From assembly GCA_024742305.1 (NCBI GenBank), contig JANSYQ010000007.1, forward strand, positions 62,001-126,000: DNA of 64,000 nt. The letters are read 5' to 3'. A program made the translations under genes and the position numbers. This stretch comes from a bacterium. GTDB lineage: Bacteria > Bacteroidota > Bacteroidia > Flavobacteriales_D > Crocinitomicaceae. The notes beneath the pieces are model-generated. The model did not search any database and was not told where the DNA came from. It saw nothing but the letters and a program-made list of their open reading frames with translations. Of the stretch, positions 43,501 through 52,100 are shown one piece after another. Within the stretch, counting starts at the first letter, position 1. Each line of letters starts with the position of its first letter.

Positions 43501-44492
43501 TAACCGAAAATGTGCTCGTAGAGGTCGAGTTTACGCCGCCAACACCAGTAATTCCTGATGAGGTAACGGTATGCGCTGGGGCGAGTACGACTATTTCTGT
43601 AAGTGGAGCTTCTTCCTATTCGTGGTACCCGAATGTGAATATTACAGGTGAGAATACGAATACGGTGACGATTACCCCGTCTCAATCAATGTACTACTAC
43701 TGTATATTCTCTAATGCGTGCGACGACTTAGTGGACAGCGTGTATGTAAACGTTACAACTGCAGAAATCAATGCCTTCAATGATACCATTATTTGTCCGG
43801 GTGAAACGGCAATTTTGTGGGCCGAGGGGGGAGTTAGTTATGGTTGGACGCCAGCAAACTCCTTGAATAATGCGAATTTATCGAGTGTATTGGCAACACC
43901 TTCTGAACCCACGATGTATACAGTAGCCGGAACAGATATCAATGGTTGTGTTGATTACGATTCAGTTTATGTGGACTTCTACCCAGCTCCGTTCATTCAA
44001 ACAAGTCCCGATGTGCATGCATTTATTGGGGATCAAGTTCAGCTTTCTGCAACGAGTAGCACTGTGGGGCCTTACGAATGGTCGCCCTCTGAATTCTTAA
44101 CGTGTGTGAACTGTCCAAATCCAATTGCGAATCCGGATCAAAATTTCACGTACACTGTTCAATATACGGACCAAAATGGATGTACTGCAGCAGATACCGT
44201 TGCCATCTTTTATGATCCTCTCGTGTACGTTCCTAATACGTTTACGCCGGGTGGAGAAGATAATGTTAATCCGGTGTTCCAAGCGTATGGGGGTAACGTA
44301 AAAACGTTTGAAATGCTCATTTTCAATCGTTGGGGAGAGGTCATACACACGATAGAGAACTTCAACGATAGTTGGGACGGGACCTACAAAGGAGCCGAAT
44401 GTCAGGACGGTACGTATGTTTGGAAGGCCACTTTTACAGATTTCACCGATAAGGAGTACTCTCTAGAAGGTCATGTGAATCTCCTTCGCTAA
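40596..44492 (+). CDS. Giant T9SS type B protein: DUF7948, SBBP propeller, PKD
   Basis: A 1298-residue surface protein. Signal peptide MKHLCVVIAILVLSFGGNAQ (ATG 40596 rather than the frame opening at 40539). Residues ~20-245 are a DUF7948-like domain (VWLHPNAGQWDDRVEYKVEL, YPGIDMILSG), with an unusual His-rich loop at 63-76. Next come SBBP-type beta-propeller repeats (STYLGGIGSETANSI, STYFGGSGEETGNSV, FGGDVDGYVARF), a PKD domain (FYWDFGDGNTSTDVNPSH) and several Ig-like modules (TICIGNSVQLQASGG). The end is a type B T9SS tail (VPNTFTPGGEDN, IFNRWGEV, DSWDGTYKG, GHVNLLR). Predicted to be secreted by T9SS and surface-attached. Substrate or adhesion partner unknown. Confidence 0.93.
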   Translation: MKHLCVVIAILVLSFGGNAQDVWLHPNAGQWDDRVEYKVELDLGEMLIEKDKFTYHLTDLKLHGQHDDHEHSHADHEDEPIRFHVIQSTFLNSSWQGQVTKEIQSSHYRNYILGNDPSKWQSKLYSYQKVTMHDYYPGIDMILSGANEQLKYSFRLQPGVDSDIIEMVYVGQDKLTIAEDGSLHIANRFGEIIEGTPEAWLEESGANVEIEFQLSGDTVRFILPNGYDSNETLIIDPTLVFSSYTGASADNWGMTATPDSQGALFAGGIIFGLGYPITPGAFQTGNNSQGTVQDRYTDVGITKFTSDGSSLLYSTYLGGIGSETANSIVANANDELFIFGVTSSINFPMAGTPYDASYGGGPNVPTSATNLLNFTDGQDLYVARLSADGTTLQASTYMGGSNTDGLNIIAALRKNLGDQFRGEIILDDQENVIVSSTTRSTNFPTQMGSQSALSGVQDAVVFKMTPTLNNLIWSTYFGGSGEETGNSVQLSSNGTVYMAGGTTSANLPISGGYDMSFGGDVDGYVARFNGNNGTLQSGTYIGENEYDQVYFVQLDVDDRVYVLGQTDSNLGISGVTYGNANSGQFIQKYASNLSTQEWRTMVGAGTGQVEISPTAFLVSDCYDIYFSGWGGALNINNGNAPGSTTNGFPVTPNAYQTTTNGNNFYIGVLGPNANSLKYGTFFGGTANISDEHVDGGTSRFDKSGRIYHAVCGGCGGNSNGFTTTPGAWSPANGSSNCNLAAFKFELNQIDALISVPNTTICIPNPAVFSNNSANGNTFYWDFGDGNTSTDVNPSHLYSNPGTYNVTLVVTDSNQCYSPDTVELVLNIGDFGGGIVPLPGPICPGDSVQLEAFGGADYLWSPAQFMDNPNIATPTISIMQDQTFQVIISDSCGIDTAYIDVEVVSPSGAISNDTTICIGNSVQLQASGGISYQWSPPTFLNDDTSPTPVSTPTSDILYTVEITTAEGCLLTENVLVEVEFTPPTPVIPDEVTVCAGASTTISVSGASSYSWYPNVNITGENTNTVTITPSQSMYYYCIFSNACDDLVDSVYVNVTTAEINAFNDTIICPGETAILWAEGGVSYGWTPANSLNNANLSSVLATPSEPTMYTVAGTDINGCVDYDSVYVDFYPAPFIQTSPDVHAFIGDQVQLSATSSTVGPYEWSPSEFLTCVNCPNPIANPDQNFTYTVQYTDQNGCTAADTVAIFYDPLVYVPNTFTPGGEDNVNPVFQAYGGNVKTFEMLIFNRWGEVIHTIENFNDSWDGTYKGAECQDGTYVWKATFTDFTDKEYSLEGHVNLLR

Positions 44493-44697
44493 TTTTTTTA
44501 GCCCCTAGGTTTTTTCTGCTCCGGTTCCCAACGAGCCACTTTTTCAATAATGTTGTTTTTTTCAAGTCGCGAGTTTGTGCCTTTTTGATGTTGAGCTAAA
44601 AGGCTAAAATGAAAATTCGTCCGCGTTGCTTCCGAAATGCCTTGTATCTTAAATCAAAAAGACTTAGAGGGCTAGCTGAATTAAAAACAACATCATT

Positions 44698-44880
44698 ATG
44701 AAAAAGTATGCAGCACTTTATGGACAAGAATCGCTTGAGGCGAAACAGGAGAAGTACAATGAGTTTCGTTCGTTTCAATCGCTACTAAGAAACAGCGACG
44801 AACTATCCAATCGTTTTCACGGTAAAGCGCTAGAGATCGCAGATGGCATTCAACCTTGGATTAATGCACTGGAACTGTAA
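44698..44880 (+). CDS. Small protein of unknown function
   Basis: A 60-residue, charged, probably helical protein (MKKYAALYGQESLEAKQEKY...), with no signal peptide and no known family. Support for it being real: the ATG follows an AT-rich leader, composition is like that of a soluble protein, the frame has no antisense competitor that looks real, and a stem with T-run (44904-44933) follows the stop by 24 nt. The role is unknown. Confidence 0.5.
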   Translation: MKKYAALYGQESLEAKQEKYNEFRSFQSLLRNSDELSNRFHGKALEIADGIQPWINALEL

Positions 44881-44903
44881 CTTCATGAGTGATTTGTGTA
44901 TGT

Positions 44904-44933
44904 GACCGGCGACAGTTCATCATCGGTCTTTTT
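44904..44933 (+). terminator. Weak rho-independent terminator
   Basis: GACCG (44904-44908) pairs with CGGTC (44924-44928) and is followed by TTTTT. The stem is short, but the position suits the small gene at 44698-44880. Confidence 0.45.
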
Positions 44934-44955
44934 CTAATGGCTTGGAAAGGTCGTT

Positions 44956-45480
44956 TTAAACGAATCGTTCGTCCACTTCCATCACGTGACCACAAGAATC
45001 GCAGGTACGTAATTCTTCAGAGGCATAGAATTCTCTGAATCGAGACAAGAAATCATGTTCAATATCTTCTAGTGGGAATCTGAATTCATGCAGTTTGTTA
45101 TTGCACTCATCACAGAACCACATAAGTCCATCTGTAAGGTCTGTACCTTTACGAACGCGTTCAATAACCAATCCAACGGTATTAGGCCCTCGCATTGGGG
45201 AGTGTGGAATATTCCCAGGTAATAAGAACATTTCCCCTTCTTTGATTTTTACGTCTTTCGCTTTGCCATCTTCTTGAATCCGCACGGTAATTTCCCCTTC
45301 TAATTGGTAGAATAGTTCTTCACTTTCATTAAAATGATAATCTTTCCGTGCATTCGGACCTCCTACAATCATTACAATGAAGTCGCCGGCATCCACATAT
45401 AAGTTTTTATTGCTTACGGGTGGTTTCAGTAAATCTCGGTTATCATCGATCCATTTCTGAAGATTAAAGGGTGCTAACAT
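44956..45480 (-). CDS. nbaC: 3-hydroxyanthranilate 3,4-dioxygenase
   Basis: A 174-residue cupin dioxygenase opening the ring of 3-hydroxyanthranilate to give the precursor of quinolinate (kynurenine route of tryptophan degradation and NAD synthesis). Iron ligands H49, E55 and H93 and the substrate residue R45 are in place (ARKDYHFNESEELFYQ, PGNIPHSPMRGP). The bacterial-type C-terminal rubredoxin-like metal site has C123, C126, C160 and C163 (CDEC and CDSC). Complete. No other kynurenine-pathway gene is in the window. The ATG is supported by the family N-terminus (FNLQKWIDDNR). Confidence 0.95.
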   Translation of the reverse strand: MLAPFNLQKWIDDNRDLLKPPVSNKNLYVDAGDFIVMIVGGPNARKDYHFNESEELFYQLEGEITVRIQEDGKAKDVKIKEGEMFLLPGNIPHSPMRGPNTVGLVIERVRKGTDLTDGLMWFCDECNNKLHEFRFPLEDIEHDFLSRFREFYASEELRTCDSCGHVMEVDERFV

Positions 45481-45522
45481 GGCATTGAATTTTGATTCTT
45501 CGTAAAGTTAGAAAAAGTTGTC

Positions 45523-45558
45523 TACAAAAAAAGAGCCCTCCGTTTCAGGAGAGCTCTT
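45523..45558 (-). terminator. Terminator of the first T9SS type A paralogue
   Basis: On the minus strand AAGAGCTCTCC (45558-45548) pairs with GGAGGGCTCTT (45541-45531), 11 bp with one mismatch and a 6-nt loop, followed by a T-run. It is nearly identical to the terminator at 49062-49093. Confidence 0.85.
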
Positions 45559-45606
45559 AATATCAAAGGGGAAGTGTGTTTCAACTTCCCGTGAAAGATA
45601 CCTTTC

Positions 45607-48600
45607 TTATTGCTTTACAACGCGGAACGTTTTCTCAGCATTTTCGTTGAAGATACGGATCAGGTATACCCCTGTTTCCAATTTCTCAACGTTTACTTCA
45701 GTAGTTTCAACTCCTGTAATTGCAGCTTCTTTCGTAGAAATTACTTTTCCATTCAAGTCTGTCAATTCGTAGTTGTATACTTCAGTTGATCCTTCGTTAG
45801 AGATGTAGAATACATTCGTAGTTGGGTTTGGATAGATATCCATTCCGTTGAATGTCAAATCTTGAAGGTTCAAGAAATCACAACCTGCATCAACGATCAC
45901 AGTAACTGTTGATGAATCATCTGGACAAACTCCATTTCCTGCAATGTACTGGTAGTTGTACTGACCAGGGATAGACGCCGCAGTGATTTCACCAGATCCA
46001 AGTGCATTGTTTTGAGGATCGTACCATGTTCCTGTTAAGTCTACAGTGTTACTTCCAGTCAATCCTTGCAACAAGTTTACTGGCTCGTTAAGACAAACGT
46101 TCACAGTTCCATCGTTACCTGCAAATGATGGTGGGTACACCTGAACAGAAGTTTGAACTGAGTCCATAGCACATCCATCAATAACCATGTATTGGAATGT
46201 ATACACTTGAGAAGCCAATCCAGTAGAAGCCCAAAGTGGATCGTTAAATCCAGCAGTTGGAATATCTTCTGACCATGCACCTCCTGCATCAGCACCAGAA
46301 ATTTGTGTGCTCAAGTCAACAGTGTCACCCAAACATACATCCAACAATCCGTTGTCAGTACCAGCTTCAACTACGATATCGCGAATACGCAATGAGTAGA
46401 TACCAGCAGCTCCATTTGGATCGTGCATCATGTAGTACGTGTTACCTGGTGTCAAACCACAAAGGTTCAAGTATGGGTAATCATCTCCTGTAAGGTTGAA
46501 GTCATCATTCGCTCCTACAAGGTTGTACTGGTTAAAGTCGTTACAATCAGAAGTTTCGTAAACAGCTACCTGTCCGTCGAAATCTTGGAATTCTCCATCA
46601 ATACGAACGTTTCCAGATGCAGGTGCTACGAATGTAAACCAAGTAGACGCCGTAACTGAAGAGTTACACCATGTCATGGTTCCGTTACATGGTCCTGCTG
46701 GAGGTGCGACTCCCGCTTCTCCTGCTGCTACTGTTGCTCCTGTTCCGTTGAAAGAGTACTCTACTCCGTCTACTGGAATTGCTTGAGCCAAACAAGTTGA
46801 ATCGTTGGTCAATGGCATTGTAACAGTGAATGGTCCAACCATGTTAGACGTATCACCAGGGAAACAGATTGCTTGGATGTACACATCGTACAATCCACCG
46901 CTCATCAATGTTGCGTCGAACAAAGTATCAGTAGTGTTGATTGTATCGATTCCGTATACAGTTGTTCCATTTCCTAGCATGTATCCTGTTGGACCGTAAT
47001 CCATAGCGAACTCTGAAATTGGGAATCCAGTGTTACCTGTCCAGTTCCAAGAAGAGAAGATAGAGTCAACTGCTGTTGCTGCTGCAAATCCTGTTGGGTC
47101 TGCACAGTTTGGAAGTGTAACAAAGTTACCTGTAAGTGCGAAAGAAGTATCACCATTAGCACATAGTGCGTAGATGTACACGTCGTAACCTGTCACGTCA
47201 TCTAATCCAGTTAACTGAGCTGCATTACCATTAATGTTAAAGCTAGTTCCTTGCCCCGGAGTATATCCTTCAAGACCGTATTCAACAATCCACTCTGTTT
47301 CGTTGGAAAGTCCAGCTCCCCATGAAAGGTCTGCAGAGTTAGTAGTAATACCAGTAATGTTCAAGTTTACAGGCTTAGGACAGTTTGTGTAGTAGAAGTT
47401 TACACAAGTCTCGTCAGTAAGATACTGCGTGTTGTTGAATGAAATCTGAATGTCTTGGTTTGGACCAGCTACACCGATGGTTGCTGAACCTCCTAGGTCA
47501 AGACCAGGGTTACCAGGCTCAACTTCATCGTATACGAAGTAGATTTCTCCTGTTGCCTCGTGAATTTGCGCTTGGAAAACGTATGTCAAGTTCGGGTTAC
47601 CACTAATGTGGTTTTTGTTCCACTGAACAACAAAGATTTGGTTTGGAGCAGTACCCAATGTTTGGTAGTATACACCTTGTCCAGCTACTTGCTCTGTCCA
47701 AAGGTCATCCCAATAAGGGTATAAACCGTCAGCGGATGTTGCCATTTGTCCGTTGGTAAATCCAACTTGCTGTCCACCACCCATTACAAGTGCACCGTTA
47801 GATCCGATAGTAATATCGTTAACGACAGACTGCTGATAAAGCATGGTGAATGGCATTGCTACAGTAACTTCGCCATCATCTCCTAAGGTGTTTAGAACTC
47901 CTGTTGATGTAATATCTACGAAACCTGTATCCGGACACCATGTGTTTGCCTCCATGTACAGACCTTGGTTGTACGTGTTGAAGATAACTGGCCCTGTCCA
48001 TAGAGATGTATCTCCAACGCCACAAACCGATTGAACATATACTTCGTAGAAGCTGTTCGATGCCAATCCTGTGATGGTATCTGGGTTTTGGTTTGCACCA
48101 ACATACGACCCAGTACCTTGAGCGAATCCTGTTGATCCGTACTCAAACTGCCATTCTGTTGCACCGGCATTTTCTGTCCAGTTAAATGAACCTGAGGTTA
48201 AGTCACCTCCAGCCCATGTAAGCGCTGTTGGAGCAGCACATGAGATGTATTGGAAAGAACCTACTTGAGACCAACCGTTACCACAGTCAGACTGTACGTA
48301 GAAATCATAGAATTGATTTCCTACGAGACCTGTTGCAGTTTCAGTAGTGTTTGCTGTACCTGTAACAGAACCTAGTTCCGTTCCTGTTCCTGGTGTGAAT
48401 CCTGGTGCACCCCACTCAACATCGTAAGTTGTTGCTCCAAGTACTGGGTTCCAGCTCAAATCAGCTTCACCAGTTTGTGTGAAGTTTCCTGCTGTAAGTC
48501 CATTAGGTAATGCACCACAAGGAATAGTAACACACTGAATTAATCCAGTGTAAACAGTGGATGTACCACCAGGCGCACTACCTTGAGGCATTGAATAAAC

Positions 48601-48909
48601 AGTGTTATTACCGTCATCCAATAGATCAAAAGAAACTTCACCTAAGAAACCACCACCTGTCCAAATAAGTTCAATAGTGTTTCCAGATGTTACAGTGAAA
48701 GTCCAAGATTGGAAACTTCCAGCTACAGCAAATGGTGATCCAGTCACAGGAACGCCGTTGTCGGTGATTTGGAGGCTACCGCCATTCCAACCATCTCCGA
48801 AACTATCGTACCCATTTAATGTGTATGTACATTGAGCGCTAGCAGTAAGACCAACGAAAAACATACACACCATCAAGGACCATTGCTTGATAGTATTCAA
48901 ATTTTTCAT
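45607..48909 (-). CDS. T9SS type A secreted protein with fibronectin-III-like domains (paralogue 1)
   Basis: A 1100-residue secreted protein. A signal peptide (about 1-25, ending TASAQ) precedes a C2/jelly-roll-like N-terminal domain (LNGYDSFGDGWNGGSL), then repeated fibronectin type III modules (ADLSWNPVLGATTYDVEWG, FYDFYVQSDCGNGWS) and a WD-type sheet domain around 330-500. The C-terminal half has a pre-peptidase C-like domain (STWFTFVAPASGNVRIDGEF) and two Cys-bearing modules, ending in the type A T9SS tail (MDIYPNPTTNVFYISN, GVYLIRIFNENAEKTFRVVKQ). No catalytic motif was found; likely adhesive. The C-terminal ~450 residues are closely similar to those of the adjacent 1347-residue gene. 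Confidence 0.92.
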   Translation of the reverse strand: MKNLNTIKQWSLMVCMFFVGLTASAQCTYTLNGYDSFGDGWNGGSLQITDNGVPVTGSPFAVAGSFQSWTFTVTSGNTIELIWTGGGFLGEVSFDLLDDGNNTVYSMPQGSAPGGTSTVYTGLIQCVTIPCGALPNGLTAGNFTQTGEADLSWNPVLGATTYDVEWGAPGFTPGTGTELGSVTGTANTTETATGLVGNQFYDFYVQSDCGNGWSQVGSFQYISCAAPTALTWAGGDLTSGSFNWTENAGATEWQFEYGSTGFAQGTGSYVGANQNPDTITGLASNSFYEVYVQSVCGVGDTSLWTGPVIFNTYNQGLYMEANTWCPDTGFVDITSTGVLNTLGDDGEVTVAMPFTMLYQQSVVNDITIGSNGALVMGGGQQVGFTNGQMATSADGLYPYWDDLWTEQVAGQGVYYQTLGTAPNQIFVVQWNKNHISGNPNLTYVFQAQIHEATGEIYFVYDEVEPGNPGLDLGGSATIGVAGPNQDIQISFNNTQYLTDETCVNFYYTNCPKPVNLNITGITTNSADLSWGAGLSNETEWIVEYGLEGYTPGQGTSFNINGNAAQLTGLDDVTGYDVYIYALCANGDTSFALTGNFVTLPNCADPTGFAAATAVDSIFSSWNWTGNTGFPISEFAMDYGPTGYMLGNGTTVYGIDTINTTDTLFDATLMSGGLYDVYIQAICFPGDTSNMVGPFTVTMPLTNDSTCLAQAIPVDGVEYSFNGTGATVAAGEAGVAPPAGPCNGTMTWCNSSVTASTWFTFVAPASGNVRIDGEFQDFDGQVAVYETSDCNDFNQYNLVGANDDFNLTGDDYPYLNLCGLTPGNTYYMMHDPNGAAGIYSLRIRDIVVEAGTDNGLLDVCLGDTVDLSTQISGADAGGAWSEDIPTAGFNDPLWASTGLASQVYTFQYMVIDGCAMDSVQTSVQVYPPSFAGNDGTVNVCLNEPVNLLQGLTGSNTVDLTGTWYDPQNNALGSGEITAASIPGQYNYQYIAGNGVCPDDSSTVTVIVDAGCDFLNLQDLTFNGMDIYPNPTTNVFYISNEGSTEVYNYELTDLNGKVISTKEAAITGVETTEVNVEKLETGVYLIRIFNENAEKTFRVVKQ

Positions 48910-48946
48910 AGAAAGAGAATTTATTAATGTAAGTTAAAAACAGAGC

Positions 48947-48977
48947 CAAAAGTAGGTTATTTTGCGGTAAACATCAA
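48947..48977 (-). promoter_or_regulatory. Promoter of T9SS paralogue 1
   Basis: On the minus strand TTG (48977-48975), a 20-nt spacer, then TACTTTTG (48954-48947, a perfect TAnnTTTG), followed by GGCTCTGTTTT in the leader. The same leader string follows the -7 element of paralogue 2. Confidence 0.6.
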
Positions 48978-49061
48978 AAAAAGGTTTGTGTAGTTCGCTT
49001 ATTCTAAACCGATTTTCTCATTTTGTTCAAATCGAATCACAATTTGTGAAATTTCTAAAAT

Positions 49062-49093
49062 AAAAAAGAGCCCTCCGTTTCGGGAGAGCTCTT
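49062..49093 (-). terminator. Terminator of T9SS paralogue 2
   Basis: The arms at 49066-49076 and 49083-49093 form the same 11-bp stem as at 45531-45558, with loop GTTTCG, followed on the minus strand by a T-run. Copying of the terminator supports duplication of the whole unit. Confidence 0.85.
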
Positions 49094-49142
49094 AATATTT
49101 AGCGGGGAATTCTGTTTCAATACCCCATAAAAGTTACCGTTC

Positions 49143-52100
49143 TTATTGCTTTATAACGCGGAACGTTTTCTCAGCTGTTTCGTTGAAGATACGGATCAGG
49201 TAAACTCCTGTTTCCAACTTCTCAACGTTTACTTCTGTTGTTTCAACTCCTGTAATTGCAGCTTCTTTTGTAGTAATTACCTTACCATTCAAGTCTGTCA
49301 ATTCGTAGTTGAATACTTCCGTTGATCCTTCGTTAGAGATGTAGAATACATTCGTAGTTGGGTTTGGATAGATATCCATTCCGTTGAATGTCAAATCTTG
49401 AAGGTTCAAGTAGTTACAGTTCGGGTCTACAATTACCGTTACGGTTGCTGTGTCATCTTCACAAATTCCATTTCCAGCGATGTACTGATAGTTGTACTGA
49501 CCTGGGATTGAGTTTGCATAGATGTCTGAACTTGGAAGAGCGTTTGCTGAAGGATCATACCATGTTCCTGTGAAGCTAACGCCAACACCTCCAACCAATC
49601 CTTGTAATAGGTCAACTGGTTCGTTCATACAAGCATCAATTGTACCATCGTTTCCAGCGAAAGATGGTGCCCATACTTGAATTGTAGTCTCAACTGAATC
49701 AGCAGCACATCCATCAACAACCATGTATTCGAATGTATATACTTGAGAAGCCAATCCTGCTGAACTCCAAATTGGATCGTTAAATCCTGCAGTCGGGATG
49801 TCTTCTGACCAAGTACCACCAGCGTCAGCACCAGTCAATTGAGTGCTTAGGTCAACAATGTCACCCAAACAAACATCCAATTGTCCGTTGTCTGTACCAG
49901 CTTCTACAGTAATATCCTGAACGCGCAATGAGTAAACTCCAGCAGCTCCGTTCGGATCATGCATCATGTAGTACGTGTTTCCTGGAGTCAATCCACAAAG
50001 ATTCAAGTAAACGAAATCATCACCTGATGTGTTGAAGTCGTCATTCGCTCCAATTAGGTTGTACTGGTTGAAGTCGTTACAGTCTGTTGTTTCGTAAACA
50101 GCAACCTGTCCGTCGAAGTTTTGGAATTCTCCATCGATACGCACATTTCCTGAAGCCGGTGCAATGAATGTGTACCATGTAGAAGCAGTAACTGAAGAGT
50201 TACACCAAGTCATTTGACCGTCACATGGTCCAGCTGGAGGTGCAATTGCTGCTTCTCCTGCTGCTACAGTTGCTCCTGTTCCGTTGAACGAGTAGTTTAC
50301 TCCGTCTACTGGAATCGCCTGAGCCAAACAAGTTGAGTCGTTTGTCAAAGGCATAGTAACTGTAATTGGTCCAACCCAGTTCGAGCTGTCGCCAGTGTTA
50401 CAAACTGCCTGAATGTACACATCGTACAATCCTCCACTCATCAACCCTGCGTCTACTAATGTATCCGTTGTGTTGATTGTGTCGATACCATACACCTGAG
50501 TACCCATTCCATTCATGTATCCTGTTGGACCGTACTCAAACGCGAACTCTTGAATTGGGAATCCTGAGTTTGCTGTGTAGTTCCAAGCAGTAAAGATAGA
50601 ATCAACTGCAGTTGCTCCAGCCAATCCAGTCGGATCCGCACAGTTTGGAAGCGTTGTGAAATCACCTGTCAATGCAACAGACGTATCACCGTTGGCACAA
50701 AGCGCCATAATGTATACATCGTAAGTTGTCATATCATCCAAACCTGGAATTACAAGTGCCGAACCAGTGTTCACAGTTACTGATGTACCGTTAGTTTGTG
50801 GGTCAAACCCTTGTGGTCCGTAAATCACTTGCCATTCCGTCTCGTTTGCAAGACCAGCATTCCATGTGATTGCTCCTTCACTAGTAGTAGTGTAGGTAAC
50901 TGAATAGTTCTGAGGGCGTGGACAATTTGTGTAGTAGAAATGCACACAAGAGTTATCCTGTAAATATGTAGGATCGTTTGTAGAGACAGTGTAATCTTGG
51001 TTAGGTCCTGAGATTCCTATATCAGCATTAGCTGCATAATCATCTCCTGATTCGTTTCCACCAAAGATTACGTCGTCATAAACGTAATAGATTTCATTCG
51101 TTGATTCTTCGATTTGAACCTGGAATGTAACCGTTCCTTGCCCGTTACTAAAGTTGTTACTGTTGTTCCATTGGATCACTAGTACAGAGTTTGGAGATGT
51201 TCCAACTTGCTGTATAAAGATATCACCTGTTTCACTGTCAAGGTCATCTCCCCAAGGGAACATGAATCCATCTGCCAGTGTGTTGAAGTTACCTCCATAA
51301 CCAATAGTAGTTTGGTTCGGGTTGCCTAATTGCATACCTCCGTTATTTCCAACCGACATATTTGTTACAGGTTCATTTTGGAAGAGAATTGTGAATGGTA
51401 GAGGATCGATTCCTACTTCACCATCATCTGGGAGGTCATACAAAACTCCAGTAGCGGAAATGTCAACAAATCCTCCAAGAGGACAATCTGAATCCCACTC
51501 CATGTATTCACCTTGATTAAAGGTGTTAATTAGTACAGGACCCACGGCAGCGGATGTGTCACCACCACAGTCTGCGTATACATACACCTCATAGAATTGA
51601 TCTGGAGCTAGGCCTGTCAAAGTGTCTGGGTTTTGAGGAGCAACAACTTGTGTTCCTGACCCAGGTGTAAACCCTGTTGGTCCATATTCTAGAATCCAAG
51701 AGGTTTCCTGCCAACCTGCATTCCAAGATAATCCAGCCGATGTATTGTCACCTCCTGTAAAGGCTAATGCCGTAGGACTTGGACATGATGGAGCTTCTTT
51801 CAACTCGATATCATCTAACAAGATATCATTGTAGAATGTTGTACCAGCACCTCCCGTTACAGTGAAGCGCATTTGTACATCACCCGTAATGGTTACAGGG
51901 TCAATAATGTGCTCCATAAGTACCCAGTTTGGTCCAAGGTTTTGCTGGATTGTATTGATCGTGTTCCATGCAGATCCATCCCAAAACTCAACCAACAAGA
52001 TATTGTTTGTTGGATCGTTTGTGTTGTTCGAGAATACTGCATAACTCATCATTGGTAATGTCAAAGTCGATGCATCAATTAGTGGAGATGTATACGTACT

